From: JAADHY01 sp964428935
GTDB lineage: Bacteria > Planctomycetota > Planctomycetia > Planctomycetales > Planctomycetaceae
DNA: 8,747 bases
NCBI GenBank assembly: GCA_964428935.1
Contig: CAYSAG010000215.1
Coordinates: forward strand, 1-8,747
Direction of reading: 5' to 3'
Shown: positions 1-7,645 of the stretch, piece after piece
Layout: every line of letters starts with the position of its first letter
How positions within the stretch are numbered: the stretch's first letter is position 1
Program-made: the position numbers and the translations under genes
Notes under the pieces: model-generated
Told to the model about the DNA's origin: nothing
Databases searched by the model: none
What the model saw: the letters and a program-made list of their open reading frames with translations, nothing else

Positions 1-105
1 GGAGCGACGTGGTTCGCCCCTCGAGCCGTTCGGACCTGCCGTGACCTCCAACTCGCTGGGGCCGTCCGCGGCTCTCGCCGACCTCCTCCTCGGCTCGCCT
101 GTCGC

Positions 106-1944
106 CTACACGACGCCGTGGAGCGAACCGCCTGGCGCGAAGAGCCGGTCGATTCGTCTTTGCACTTCGGGGTCTTCTTCCAGGACCGGAGCGTGGTGAG
201 GCTTCTGCCGGGCGTCAATCACCAACGAGCCCCGGCAGCCCCAATGCTTGTCCTCGAAGAACGGCTCGACGCCGTGCACGTCCGTGGCCGGGTTGGAACG
301 AGTGAACGTGACCCACAGGAAGTTGTCCAGGGTCCGGCTGGCGAACTGGCTGTCGTCGACCAGCACGACCAGCGGAAAACGACAGACGGGGTCGGTCGCC
401 GTGAGAGCGTCGCAGAACCGCCGCGGGGCCGGGTCCGGCTGGTGCGGTCCCGCCGTGTAGCGCGGGGCTTGGACTGTCAGGACTCCCGGCAGCGCCACGC
501 GTGGGTCGCCGAAGCCCTCGGGCAGCCGCAGGTCGCTGGGCAGCTCGGTCGGCAGGTCCCGTCGGACCGGCCCGGCCGCCGCCACGACCAACTTCGACCC
601 CTCGTTCAGCCCCGTGCCGGAGTAGTCGAGCGTGTCAATGGTCGTGCACGTTTGGAAGTGCAAATCGGTGGTCCAGTCGACGCGGCAGAGCACGTGGCGG
701 AAGAACGCGGGAATGTCGTCCACACGCAGCTTCGGGTCGTCCTCGTGAGCCACAATCAGCAAGTACTTGGTCAAGGACAGTTGTCCTTGTCCGAGAATGG
801 CGTTGGCGCAGCGAAGAATTTCTTGCGGTTTGCGTCGAGGAGCGTACGGGGTGTAGCGCTCGTAAGCGACAGCCAGCAGCAGCGGGTGCACACCGGCCGC
901 GTCCACCGCGTGGACGGCCTTCACGCCCGGCAGCACCGCCGGCAAAGCGGGTCCGGCCAGTTCGTGGACCAGCTTGCCGAACACCGAGTCTTCCTGCGGA
1001 GGCCGCCCGACCACCGTAAACGGCCAAATGGCGTCGTCGCGGTGGTAGACCTTCTGCACGCTCAACACCGGGAAGTCGTGCTGCAGGCTGTAGTACCCGA
1101 AGTGGTCACCGAAGGGCCCTTCCGGCAAAAGCCGCTCCGGGTCGACGGTCCCGACCAGGCAGAAGTCGGCCTGAGCGGAAATGGGCAATTGCCCCGGCCG
1201 GCAGACCATTGGAATGCGGTGTCCGGCCAGAGCTCCCGCGAACATCAGCTCCGACATCCCCTCCGGCAACGGCATGACGGCCGCGAAGGTCATGGCCGGC
1301 GGCCCCCCGACAAACACGTTGACCGGCAGCGGCCGCCCCAGCTCAATGGCCCGAGCGTGGTGGATGCCAATGCCGCGGTGAATCTGGTAGTGCAGTCCGA
1401 CCTGTCGGTTCGGCTCGTACCGTCCGCCGGAAAGCTGCACCCGGTACATGCCTAGGTTGCTGTGAGCGAACCCGGGACGTGCCGGGTCCTCGGAGTAAAC
1501 TTGCGGCAATGTCACGTACGCGCCGCCGTCTTTCGGCCAGTGGTGCACCTGAGGCAGCTGGTCAATGGTCGTTTCGTTCTGCAAGACCGGACCGCTGCGC
1601 ACCGGTTTGGGACGCATGTGCCAGAGCGTGCGAGCCAGACTGGGGAACCGCCACGGGTTCTTCCAGTCGCTCGGGTCGACCTTTAGCTCAATCAACCGCC
1701 GCACAGCGTCCAGCGTGTCCCGAAACAAGAACCGCGCTCGCTCGACCGTGCCAAACAGATTGCTGACCAGCCGAAACCGACAGCCCTTCACTCGCTCGAA
1801 CAGCAACGCCGGACCACCGGCCGCAAAGACCCGTCGGTGAACCGCCGCCACCTCCAAGTACGGGTCGACCTCCTCGCGCACCCGCACCAGCTGGCCGGTC
1901 CGCTCCAAGTCGGCGATGCACTCCTGCAGTGTCCGGTACCCCAT
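106..1944 (-). CDS. ubiD: UbiD family decarboxylase (prFMN-dependent), long form
   Basis: This 612-residue protein belongs to the UbiD family, cytoplasmic enzymes that use prenylated FMN to decarboxylate aromatic or unsaturated acids, typically in ubiquinone or menaquinone synthesis. The opening MGYRTLQECIADLERTGQLV and the HHWPKDGGAYVTLPQVY segment (residues 134-150) match, from memory, the long UbiD type of Bacteroidetes, Chlamydiae and planctomycetes. It is over 100 residues longer than E. coli UbiD. Visible family landmarks are the SNLGMYR segment (N163 metal ligand and R168 by analogy), HYQIHRGIGIHH (185-196) and PEGPFGDHFGYYS (274-286), which carries the catalytic acids E275 and D280. 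TIDTLDYSGTG (435-445) is also typical. The ATG start matches the family N-terminus, and an in-frame TAG at 1993-1995 with no ATG in between excludes a longer form. No clear Shine-Dalgarno precedes it. No ubiX flavin prenyltransferase gene is in the window. The family is near certain but the substrate is not. Confidence 0.95.
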   Translation of the reverse strand: MGYRTLQECIADLERTGQLVRVREEVDPYLEVAAVHRRVFAAGGPALLFERVKGCRFRLVSNLFGTVERARFLFRDTLDAVRRLIELKVDPSDWKNPWRFPSLARTLWHMRPKPVRSGPVLQNETTIDQLPQVHHWPKDGGAYVTLPQVYSEDPARPGFAHSNLGMYRVQLSGGRYEPNRQVGLHYQIHRGIGIHHARAIELGRPLPVNVFVGGPPAMTFAAVMPLPEGMSELMFAGALAGHRIPMVCRPGQLPISAQADFCLVGTVDPERLLPEGPFGDHFGYYSLQHDFPVLSVQKVYHRDDAIWPFTVVGRPPQEDSVFGKLVHELAGPALPAVLPGVKAVHAVDAAGVHPLLLAVAYERYTPYAPRRKPQEILRCANAILGQGQLSLTKYLLIVAHEDDPKLRVDDIPAFFRHVLCRVDWTTDLHFQTCTTIDTLDYSGTGLNEGSKLVVAAAGPVRRDLPTELPSDLRLPEGFGDPRVALPGVLTVQAPRYTAGPHQPDPAPRRFCDALTATDPVCRFPLVVLVDDSQFASRTLDNFLWVTFTRSNPATDVHGVEPFFEDKHWGCRGSLVIDARQKPHHAPVLEEDPEVQRRIDRLFAPGGSLHGVV

Positions 1945-1989
1945 GTCCCGCGAACGTTGTTGTGCGTTTTCTTGTTCCCCGCCGCTTCG

Positions 1990-2017
1990 GCTCTACCGTA
2001 GCCGCCTTCGCCTTCAA
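1990..2017 (-). promoter_or_regulatory. Weak candidate promoter for ubiD
   Basis: Read on the minus strand, TTGAAG (2017-2012) stands 16 bp before TAGAGC (1995-1990). The -35 matches sigma-70 at four of six positions and the -10 at only three. The location, about 45 bp upstream of the start codon, is reasonable. The match is weak and could be chance. Confidence 0.2.
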
Positions 2018-2230
2018 GCTGAAGAACGCAGCCCCGGACGGACGCACCCGGCCTGGCATTTTGGCGACCGACCCGACTCGAAGAAAGCCTGAGCCGCTCC
2101 GGCCGCCGACGTCGACTCGGCCCCGCCCCGCCGGAACAGCGGGCAGACAATGTCGGCCTGCCGTCGTCGGGGCGTCCGAGCGTCGCCGTCGGTGACGCCG
2201 GCCGACTCGCTGTTCGCGTCGAACGAGCGT

Positions 2231-2239
2231 TGGTAAGAT
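2231..2239 (+). promoter_or_regulatory. Candidate extended -10 promoter of the glycosidase gene
   Basis: TGGTAAGAT reads as an extended -10 element (TGn followed by TAAGAT, four of six matches to TATAAT), about 40 bp upstream of the start codon. No convincing -35 hexamer lies 16-18 bp further upstream, which fits an extended -10 promoter but also fits a chance match. Confidence 0.35.
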
Positions 2240-2264
2240 TGGGCCGCTGACGTGGTTCCACAGC

Positions 2265-2273
2265 AAGGGAGGA
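2265..2273 (+). promoter_or_regulatory. Strong ribosome binding site
   Basis: AAGGGAGGA ends seven bases before the ATG at 2281. It is the best Shine-Dalgarno sequence in the window and fixes the start of the glycosidase gene. Confidence 0.8.
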
Positions 2274-2280
2274 CAAAACC

Positions 2281-5133
2281 ATGACGTGGCTTCTGGTTCT
2301 CGGAGCGTTGTTTTCCGCGCAACTGCGTCCCTTGGACAACGTGGCGCCGAACCCTTCGTTCGAGCAGGACCGCAACCGCGACGAGCAGCCCGACGGGTGG
2401 CGACCGTTTGCGTTCGAGTCGCCCGCGAAGCTGGCCTGGGACGACCGAGTGGCGCACACTGGCCGCCGCAGCCTACGCATCAGCGACTCGTACCGTCCCG
2501 AGCAGACCAACGACTGGAAACGTCGCACCGGCCGCTGGGTGTCGATTCAGCGGCCCGTCGAACCGGGCAGTTCTTACCGACTGGAAGTGTGGGTCAAGAC
2601 GGAAGGCGTGACCGGTCAAGCGTACGCCCACTTGGCCTGGCAACGTCAAGGCCATTGGCTCAGCGAGGTGGCGACGCAACGACTGTCCGGCACGCACGAC
2701 TGGACCAAGCTTTCCGTCACGGCCGTCGCTCCGGCCAACGCCGACACGCTGCTCATTTCGCTCAACCTGTCCAACAGCAAAGGCACGGCCTGGTTCGACG
2801 ACGTGAAGGTCGAGGGGAAGAGCGAGCCGCTGCCGGAAATTCAGTACGTTTTCCACGACACCAGCGACTGGTTTCCGTTTACCTTTCCGCTGGACGACAC
2901 CAACCGCGACAGCATTGACCTGAGCGGGTTTCTGGACCCGCCGGCGGGCAAGCACGGCTTCGTCACCGTCGGTCAGGACGGGCACTTGTACTTCGAAGAC
3001 GGCACGCGAGCCCGCTTTGTGGGGACCAGTGTGGGCGGAAACGACGCCGCGCCCGAGAAGGCCGTGGCCCGCGTCACTGCCGCACGCCTGGCCAAGTACG
3101 GCGTCAACATGGTCCGGCTGCACGCCATGGACAGTCGCTGGGGGCCGCTGATCGACTACACCCGCGGCAACTCCCAGCACCTCAACCCCGAAGGCCTGGA
3201 CCGAATGGACTACTTCATTGCCGAGCTGAAAAAGCACGGCATTTACGTCTACATGGACTTGCTGGACTACCGGCAGTTCCGTACGGCCGACGGCGTCGCT
3301 CACGGCGACGAGTTCACTCACAACTGGGCCGGGTCGATGAAAGGGGCGTCGATTTTCGACCCGCGAATGATCGAACTGCAAAAGGACTACGCGACGAAAC
3401 TACTCACGCACCGCAACCCCTACACCGGACTGCGTTACGTCGACGACCCGGCCATTGCGGTGGTCGAAACGACCAACGAAAACTCGGTGTTCTACTTTCT
3501 GACCATGCGGGACCTGTCGCACCCGTACTACCGCCAGAAGCTGACCGAACGCTGGAACCGCTGGCTGCTGGCTCGCTACAAGACCCGCGACGCGTTGAAA
3601 AAAGCGTGGACCGACCAAGCGGGCCGCTCCGCGCTGCAGCCCGACGAAGACCCCGCTCAGACCACGGTCCGGTTCCCGTTCGGCGTTTGGAGCCGGCTGG
3701 GGTTGCCGCGCGACCCGAAGTCGTTCGACCCGCTGCAGGCCGAAGCGCGGCTGAGCGACGCACTGCGTTTCCTCGAAGAAATCCAGCGGCACTACTACCA
3801 GACCATGCACGCTCACCTGCGACGCATTGGGGTCCGCGTTCCCATTGCCGGAACGAATCAGTCCTTCGTGGTCATTGACACCAAAGTCGACGCGTCCCTC
3901 AACGACTTCATGAGCCGTAACCAATACTGGCGGCACCCGCACCGAAAGGCGCAGCCCTTCTTCCGCTTCTCGAACCAGCCCATGATTGCCGTCGACCTGC
4001 CCACGCAGCGAAACCCGCTGGCCGTCATTGCCCGCACCAGCGTGGTCGGGAAGCCGCAGGCTGTGGCGGAGTTCAATTTTCCGTGGCCGAACGAGTACCG
4101 CTGTGAGGGCTGGGTCCTGGCCGCCGCTTACGCGTGCCTGCAGGACTGGGACATTTTCTTGTACTTCTCGTACTCGCCGCAGGGGCAGTTGCTGAGCATG
4201 TTTCGCAGCCAGTCCGACCCCGCTCGCTGGGGAACCTTCCCGGCTGCGGCCCTGCTGTTCCACCGCCACGACGTGGCCCCGGCCCGGAACGAGGTCCACG
4301 TCGTGCACACGCCGGAGGACTGCTACGTCCCGCGGCCCATGACCCGCCGCGCTCGCTACACGAACTACCGCTACTTGGTCTTCATGTCGAAGGTGCGTGA
4401 GGCGTTCATTGAAGACGCGTACCGTGGTCGAGCGGACGTCGCTTTGTGTTGTGGACCGTCCTACGACGCGCCGGTCGCACAAGGTGTCCGTGCCATTCGA
4501 CTGAAAGACCGTCCGTGGGAAAAGTGGCTCTTTCCGGAATTCGTCGAGCAAGCTCGGCGACTCGGCCTGCCCGGGTACGACCAAATGGACCCGCACGCGA
4601 AGCGGTTCGTCAGCGACACCGGCGAGCTTTCGCTGGACTACGGCCGTGGGCTCTTCACGGTCAATACTGCGCGAACCAAAGCGGCCATTGGTTACTTGCG
4701 TCGAGCCGGCTCGCTCGACCTGCACGGCGTCCAAATCGACTGCCGGACCAATTTCGCGACGGTGGTCGTGAGTTCGTTGGACGGACAACCCATCGGACGG
4801 TCCAAGCGTCTGCTGGTGACGGCCGTCGCTCGCGCCGAGAACACGGCCCAGGGCTTTTGGCCCCCGTCGCCCGAGCAGGAAGCCAAGAACTACATGTCGT
4901 GGATGCTGCCGGCCGAGGGCCGCTTGCCGGTGCTGGCCGAGCCGGTCCGTGGCGAGCTGCAGGTGGCCGTTCCGGGAAGGGCCGTCGTTTGGGCACTGGA
5001 CCCGACCGGACGACGGAAGTCGAAGCTGCCCAGCCGGTCGGCTCGGTCGACCCGTGCCGGACAGTCCCGCGTGGTTTTCGACCCGTCACAAGCCAAAAGC
5101 ATTTGGTGTGAAGTGGTCGTCGAGCAGCGTTGA
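2281..5133 (+). CDS. Exported clan GH-A glycoside hydrolase with N-terminal carbohydrate-binding module
   Basis: This 950-residue protein is probably a secreted or periplasmic retaining glycosidase of clan GH-A (GH5/cellulase-like TIM barrel). The short hydrophobic N-terminus (residues 1-14, MTWLLVLGALFSAQ) resembles a signal peptide but lacks the usual basic residues. Residues about 20-179 look like a CBM4/9-type jelly roll: it opens NPSFEQ, contains GRRSLRI, and closes SKGTAWFDDVKVEG. The barrel spans about 225-660. It carries GVNMVRLH (274-281), then TTNENS with E400 as likely acid/base, and AEFNFPWPNEY with E597 as likely nucleophile. A beta-rich tail (about 780-950) contains DYGRGLFTVNT, as in other large glycosidases. 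The order CBM, barrel, beta domain is clear, but I cannot assign a GH family number or a substrate. The gene is monocistronic, divergent from ubiD, with a strong ribosome site. Alternative: a catalytically altered carbohydrate-binding relative. Confidence 0.9.
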   Translation: MTWLLVLGALFSAQLRPLDNVAPNPSFEQDRNRDEQPDGWRPFAFESPAKLAWDDRVAHTGRRSLRISDSYRPEQTNDWKRRTGRWVSIQRPVEPGSSYRLEVWVKTEGVTGQAYAHLAWQRQGHWLSEVATQRLSGTHDWTKLSVTAVAPANADTLLISLNLSNSKGTAWFDDVKVEGKSEPLPEIQYVFHDTSDWFPFTFPLDDTNRDSIDLSGFLDPPAGKHGFVTVGQDGHLYFEDGTRARFVGTSVGGNDAAPEKAVARVTAARLAKYGVNMVRLHAMDSRWGPLIDYTRGNSQHLNPEGLDRMDYFIAELKKHGIYVYMDLLDYRQFRTADGVAHGDEFTHNWAGSMKGASIFDPRMIELQKDYATKLLTHRNPYTGLRYVDDPAIAVVETTNENSVFYFLTMRDLSHPYYRQKLTERWNRWLLARYKTRDALKKAWTDQAGRSALQPDEDPAQTTVRFPFGVWSRLGLPRDPKSFDPLQAEARLSDALRFLEEIQRHYYQTMHAHLRRIGVRVPIAGTNQSFVVIDTKVDASLNDFMSRNQYWRHPHRKAQPFFRFSNQPMIAVDLPTQRNPLAVIARTSVVGKPQAVAEFNFPWPNEYRCEGWVLAAAYACLQDWDIFLYFSYSPQGQLLSMFRSQSDPARWGTFPAAALLFHRHDVAPARNEVHVVHTPEDCYVPRPMTRRARYTNYRYLVFMSKVREAFIEDAYRGRADVALCCGPSYDAPVAQGVRAIRLKDRPWEKWLFPEFVEQARRLGLPGYDQMDPHAKRFVSDTGELSLDYGRGLFTVNTARTKAAIGYLRRAGSLDLHGVQIDCRTNFATVVVSSLDGQPIGRSKRLLVTAVARAENTAQGFWPPSPEQEAKNYMSWMLPAEGRLPVLAEPVRGELQVAVPGRAVVWALDPTGRRKSKLPSRSARSTRAGQSRVVFDPSQAKSIWCEVVVEQR

Positions 5134-5251
5134 GCGGCACGACGGGTCGCCCGCCGAGCCGAAAGCCTGGCCCGCGGCTTCGAAGTTCACAACGGTCGCC
5201 TGGACGGCCACCGCCGACCGTCTCGAGCCAGCAGGCTGTGGGCTTCCAGTC

Positions 5252-5277
5252 GTGACGTCGCGCTGGCGCGGCGTCGC
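5252..5277 (+). terminator. Strong GC hairpin downstream of the glycosidase gene
   Basis: The two arms 5252-5262 and 5267-5277 pair over 11 bp (nine Watson-Crick, two G-T) around the tetraloop CTGG. It lies about 120 nt after the stop codon. There is no following T-tract, so it is not a textbook intrinsic terminator. It may stabilise the 3' end of the message or help Rho-dependent stopping. Confidence 0.35.
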
Positions 5278-5317
5278 CGTCTGCCCGGCTTTGCGACGCA
5301 GCCACTGGCGCCGGCCG

Positions 5318-5353
5318 GCCGACGGCTCCCGGCGGCCGGCGGCTCCCGTCGGC
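5318..5353. repeat. Perfect 8-bp inverted repeat with internal direct repeat
   Basis: GCCGACGG (5318-5325) and CCGTCGGC (5346-5353) form a perfect 8-bp stem around a 20-nt GC-rich loop. The element also holds a tandem-like direct repeat, CGGCTCCCG, twice within about 25 bp. It lies about 70 bp upstream of the oxidoreductase gene, so it could be an operator, a terminator hairpin for the upstream message, or chance in GC-rich DNA. Confidence 0.35.
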
Positions 5354-5421
5354 ACTGTCTGTAGCCGAGCCATCGTTGCCGCAACTAGACGTTACACCAA
5401 ACCCGAAGCGTTGCAGCAGTC

Positions 5422-6849
5422 ATGCCCAAAGATTTCTTGCAGGGGGTTCGAGAACATTACGACGTGGTCGTCGTCGGAAGCGGGTTGGCCGGAATGACGG
5501 CCGCCAACTGGCTGGCCCGCGCGGGGTACTCCGTCTTGCTGCTGGAACACCACTACCGACTGGGCGGCTTGGCGAGCTGGTTCACGCGCCGAAACGGGCA
5601 CGTCTTCGACATTTCGCTGCACGGTTTTCCCGCCGGAATGATTAAAAGCTGCCGCAAGTACTGGACGGCCGAAATTGCCGACTTGATTGTGCAGCTGAAA
5701 GGCATTCGTTTTGAGAACCCTCAGTTTTCGCTGTGGACCACCTACGACGAAAAGGACTTCAGCCGGCTGTTGGTCGAGCGGTTTGGAGTGGACGTGGCCA
5801 CGGTGAGCGAGTTCTTTGCAACCCTTCGCCGCACCAACTTCTACGACGACACGGGCCAGACGACCCGTCAGCTTTTCGAGCGTTTCTTTCCCGGGCGGGA
5901 CGACGTCGTCCGTTTGCTCATGGAACCGATTACCTACGCCAACGGCTCGACCCTGGAGGACCCCGCCGTCACGTACGCCATTGTCTTCTCGAACTTCATG
6001 CGAAAGGGGGTTTTCACGTTTGCCTGTGGAGCCGACCGGCTGGTGGGACTCATGCGCGACGAGCTGCAACGGCAAGGCGTTGACGTCCGCATTCGCTCGC
6101 GAGTGGAACGAATCGACGTCGACCAGCGGCGACGTGTTGTCGGCGTGGTCGCCAACGGACGGCGAATCGGGTGCCGAGCGGTTGTGTCGAACGCCAACCT
6201 GAAGCAAACGATTTTCGAGCTGGTCGGGCCGGAAAATTTCGACGCGACGTTCGTCGAGCAAGCTCGGGCCGTCCGGCTGAACACCAGCAGCTGCCAGGTC
6301 TACATTGGGCTGAAGCCGGCTGAAGGGTTCGACTACGTGGGCGACTTGCTGTTCCATTCGCAACACCACGGCTTCGACGTCGACGCCATGCTCAGCCGCA
6401 ACGTCAGCAGCCGAACGTTCTCGTTCTACTACCCCGAGCTGCGGCCGGGCAGCGAGCGGTACGTCATTGTGGCTTCGACCAACGCTCGTTACGAAGACTG
6501 GGCCGACTTGCCCGAAGAGGAGTACCGTCGGGCCAAAGCGGAGCTGATTGAGTCGACGTTGGACTGTCTGGAGCAGTACGTGCCCGACGTTCGAAGCAAG
6601 GTGGACCACGTCGAGGCATCGACGCCACGCACGTTCCGGCGCTACACGCTGCACTGGGGCGGAGCCTCGTTCGGAACCAAGTACGAAGGACTGGCCGTCA
6701 GCCGTGGACTGCCCGAGCAGGTGCAGGGCTTGTTCCACGCCGGCTCCGTGGGAATCATCATGTCCGGCTGGTTGGGCACGGTGAACTACGGAGTCATTGT
6801 GGCCAACGAAGTCGACAAGTTCCTGACGCCGGCACCCGCTCGACTTTGA
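5422..6849 (+). CDS. NAD(P)/FAD-dependent oxidoreductase, phytoene desaturase/CrtISO/RetSat superfamily
   Basis: This 475-residue flavoprotein belongs to the superfamily of carotenoid desaturases and isomerases and retinol saturases, which oxidise, reduce or isomerise polyene or alkyl chains. The N-terminal Rossmann motif VVVVGSGLAGMTAANWLARA (residues 15-34) runs into E42 (expected ribose ligand) and RLGG. The C-terminal FAD signature is GLFHAGSVGIIMSGW followed by LGTVNYG (436-457). Length is normal for the family. There is no signal peptide or clear membrane anchor. The ATG is the first start after an in-frame TAG at 5386-5388, so a longer form is excluded; the ribosome site is poor. A FabZ-like dehydratase follows in the same direction after 278 bp, which suggests an acyl or polyene substrate rather than a classical carotenoid, since no phytoene synthase is present. 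The superfamily is secure, the reaction unknown. Confidence 0.9.
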   Translation: MPKDFLQGVREHYDVVVVGSGLAGMTAANWLARAGYSVLLLEHHYRLGGLASWFTRRNGHVFDISLHGFPAGMIKSCRKYWTAEIADLIVQLKGIRFENPQFSLWTTYDEKDFSRLLVERFGVDVATVSEFFATLRRTNFYDDTGQTTRQLFERFFPGRDDVVRLLMEPITYANGSTLEDPAVTYAIVFSNFMRKGVFTFACGADRLVGLMRDELQRQGVDVRIRSRVERIDVDQRRRVVGVVANGRRIGCRAVVSNANLKQTIFELVGPENFDATFVEQARAVRLNTSSCQVYIGLKPAEGFDYVGDLLFHSQHHGFDVDAMLSRNVSSRTFSFYYPELRPGSERYVIVASTNARYEDWADLPEEEYRRAKAELIESTLDCLEQYVPDVRSKVDHVEASTPRTFRRYTLHWGGASFGTKYEGLAVSRGLPEQVQGLFHAGSVGIIMSGWLGTVNYGVIVANEVDKFLTPAPARL

Positions 6850-6908
6850 CACGCTGACGACGACTGGCTCACAAGTCGCTGCTCCACGAGCGGCTCAAGG
6901 CACGTAGT

Positions 6909-6925
6909 TGAGGGTGTCCGGGAAT
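6909..6925 (+). repeat. Left terminal inverted repeat of the putative MITE
   Basis: TGAGGGTGTCCGGGAAT. It pairs with 7036-7052 with one mismatch, at 6914. Confidence 0.65.
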
Positions 6926-7035
6926 GGGTCCGCGTTTCTCCAGGGATTCATGGGTTTTTGGGCGGCCGGAGGCGTCTTCTTGAGCGGGCTTGGAGACACG
7001 AACCGTCAGCGGCCACGACGGAGCGTGACCCTCCA

Positions 7036-7052
7036 ATTCCCGGACAACCTCA
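7036..7052 (-). repeat. Right terminal inverted repeat of the putative MITE
   Basis: On the minus strand it reads TGAGGTTGTCCGGGAAT, identical to the left repeat except at one base. Confidence 0.65.
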
Positions 7053-7112
7053 CGTAGTCGCAAGCTGAAGCGTCAAACGAGTCGGAGAGTCGGACCGTTC
7101 GCCTTTCACGAC

Positions 7113-7118
7113 AAGGAG
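7113..7118 (+). promoter_or_regulatory. Ribosome binding site selecting a GTG start
   Basis: AAGGAG ends nine bases before GTG 7128. It supports the non-ATG start of the dehydratase gene, whose next residues (ERLDQESLKQCLPHRPPFL) already align with the FabZ N-terminus. Confidence 0.65.
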
Positions 7119-7127
7119 CCTTCGGAA

Positions 7128-7613
7128 GTGGAACGATTGGACCAGGAAAGCCTGAAGCAGTGCCTTCCGCACCGACCGCCGTTTCTGTGGCTGGACGAGG
7201 TGGTCGAGCTGACGGAGCGTCGCGTGGTGGCCCGCAAGTTCCTGTCGCCCGACCTCGACGTCTTCCAAGGCCACTTTCCCGGCTTTCCCGTCTTTCCCGG
7301 CGTGCTGCAGTGCGAAGCGGCCTTCCAAGCCGCCGCCGTGCTCCTGGCACGCAAACAAGACCTGCCGGACGGTGCCGTGCCGGTCGTGACCCGCCAGAAC
7401 AACACGAAGTTCCGTCAATTGGTGCGCCCAGGCCAGACGCTGCAGGTTGAGGTGGAGCTGACCGAACGGCTGGCCAACGCCTTCTTTTTCACGGCGAAAG
7501 TGCTGGCCGACGGTCGAGTGGCGACCCGGCTGGAGTTCGCGTGCAGCTACACAACGCCCAGGCCCGGGCCGCCTGCCGGGCAGTCGGACTCGGAAGCGAG
7601 GGCGAGCGGTTGA
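7128..7613 (+). CDS. FabZ-like 3-hydroxyacyl-ACP dehydratase (hotdog fold)
   Basis: This 161-residue cytosolic protein has the FabZ/FabA hotdog fold, whose members dehydrate 3-hydroxyacyl-ACP to trans-2-enoyl-ACP in fatty-acid or polyketide chain elongation. LPHRPPFLWLDEV (residues 13-25) corresponds to the FabZ LPHRYPFLLVDRV segment. GHFPGFPVFPGVLQCE (48-63) holds the catalytic pair H49 and E63. The residue after the active-site helix start is unusual: QCEAAFQAA replaces the common EAMAQ pattern. The last 20 or so residues (about 142-161) form a Pro/Ser/Gly-rich tail not typical of FabZ. The start is GTG with a good ribosome site. It lies downstream of the flavoenzyme gene, with the putative MITE in between, and is convergent with the DUF5989 gene. 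Because housekeeping fabZ usually sits with lpx or fab genes, this is more likely a specialised paralogue. Confidence 0.88.
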   Translation: MERLDQESLKQCLPHRPPFLWLDEVVELTERRVVARKFLSPDLDVFQGHFPGFPVFPGVLQCEAAFQAAAVLLARKQDLPDGAVPVVTRQNNTKFRQLVRPGQTLQVEVELTERLANAFFFTAKVLADGRVATRLEFACSYTTPRPGPPAGQSDSEARASG

Positions 7614-7645
7614 GCGCGTGGAGCCGAACAGCCGGCGAGTCGCGG

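Larger units (their letters stand above)
1945..2280. other. Divergent intergenic region between ubiD and the glycosidase gene
   Basis: This 336-bp stretch separates two divergent genes and must hold both promoters. No credible small gene was seen; open frames here are overlaps in GC-rich DNA. It contains a nested inverted repeat: GTCGGCC at 2152-2158 with GGCCGAC at 2200-2206, and inside it GGCGTC at 2171-2176 with GACGCC at 2194-2199. These could fold in RNA or serve as a binding site, but such GC-rich pairings also arise by chance. Confidence 0.6.
6903..7058. mobile_element. Putative MITE with terminal inverted repeats and target duplication
   Basis: A non-coding element of 144 bp (6909-7052) is bounded by 17-bp terminal inverted repeats that match at 16 of 17 positions. 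It is directly flanked on both sides by CGTAGT (6903-6908 and 7053-7058), as expected for a 6-bp target duplication. If the last CA of the right repeat is counted as flank, the duplication is 8 bp, CACGTAGT (6901-6908 and 7051-7058). Subterminal GGGTC (6926-6930) also pairs with GACCC (7027-7031), and TCTCCA (6937-6942) with TGGAGA (6991-6996), so the whole element can fold into one long hairpin. It encodes no transposase, so it would need one elsewhere. I cannot name the parent IS family. Alternative: a structured RNA or operon-internal regulatory hairpin with fortuitous flanking repeats. Confidence 0.5.

Noticed and set aside
1..105. Possible gene ends in the first 105 bases (open frames reaching the left edge)
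   Set aside because: More than one frame is open, none shows a recognisable motif or ribosome site, and the stretch is too short to judge.
118..1455. Long plus-strand open frame of 445 codons opposite ubiD
   Set aside because: It is antisense to a clear UbiD family gene, its translation is rich in Arg, Gln, Val and His without any family motif, and it has no ribosome site. It is a shadow of GC-rich codon structure.
6903..7058. Integron attC site as an explanation for the hairpin
   Set aside because: The ends lack the RYYYAAC and GTTRRRY boxes of attC sites, no integrase or gene cassette array is present, and flanking direct repeats fit a transposon better.
6950..7060. Small plus-strand frame of 36 codons inside the MITE-like element (MGFWAAGG start), and a short minus-strand frame ending NYVP
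   Set aside because: Both lie in the inverted-repeat element, lack good ribosome sites and show no known domain. The arms of an inverted repeat naturally give similar peptides on both strands.
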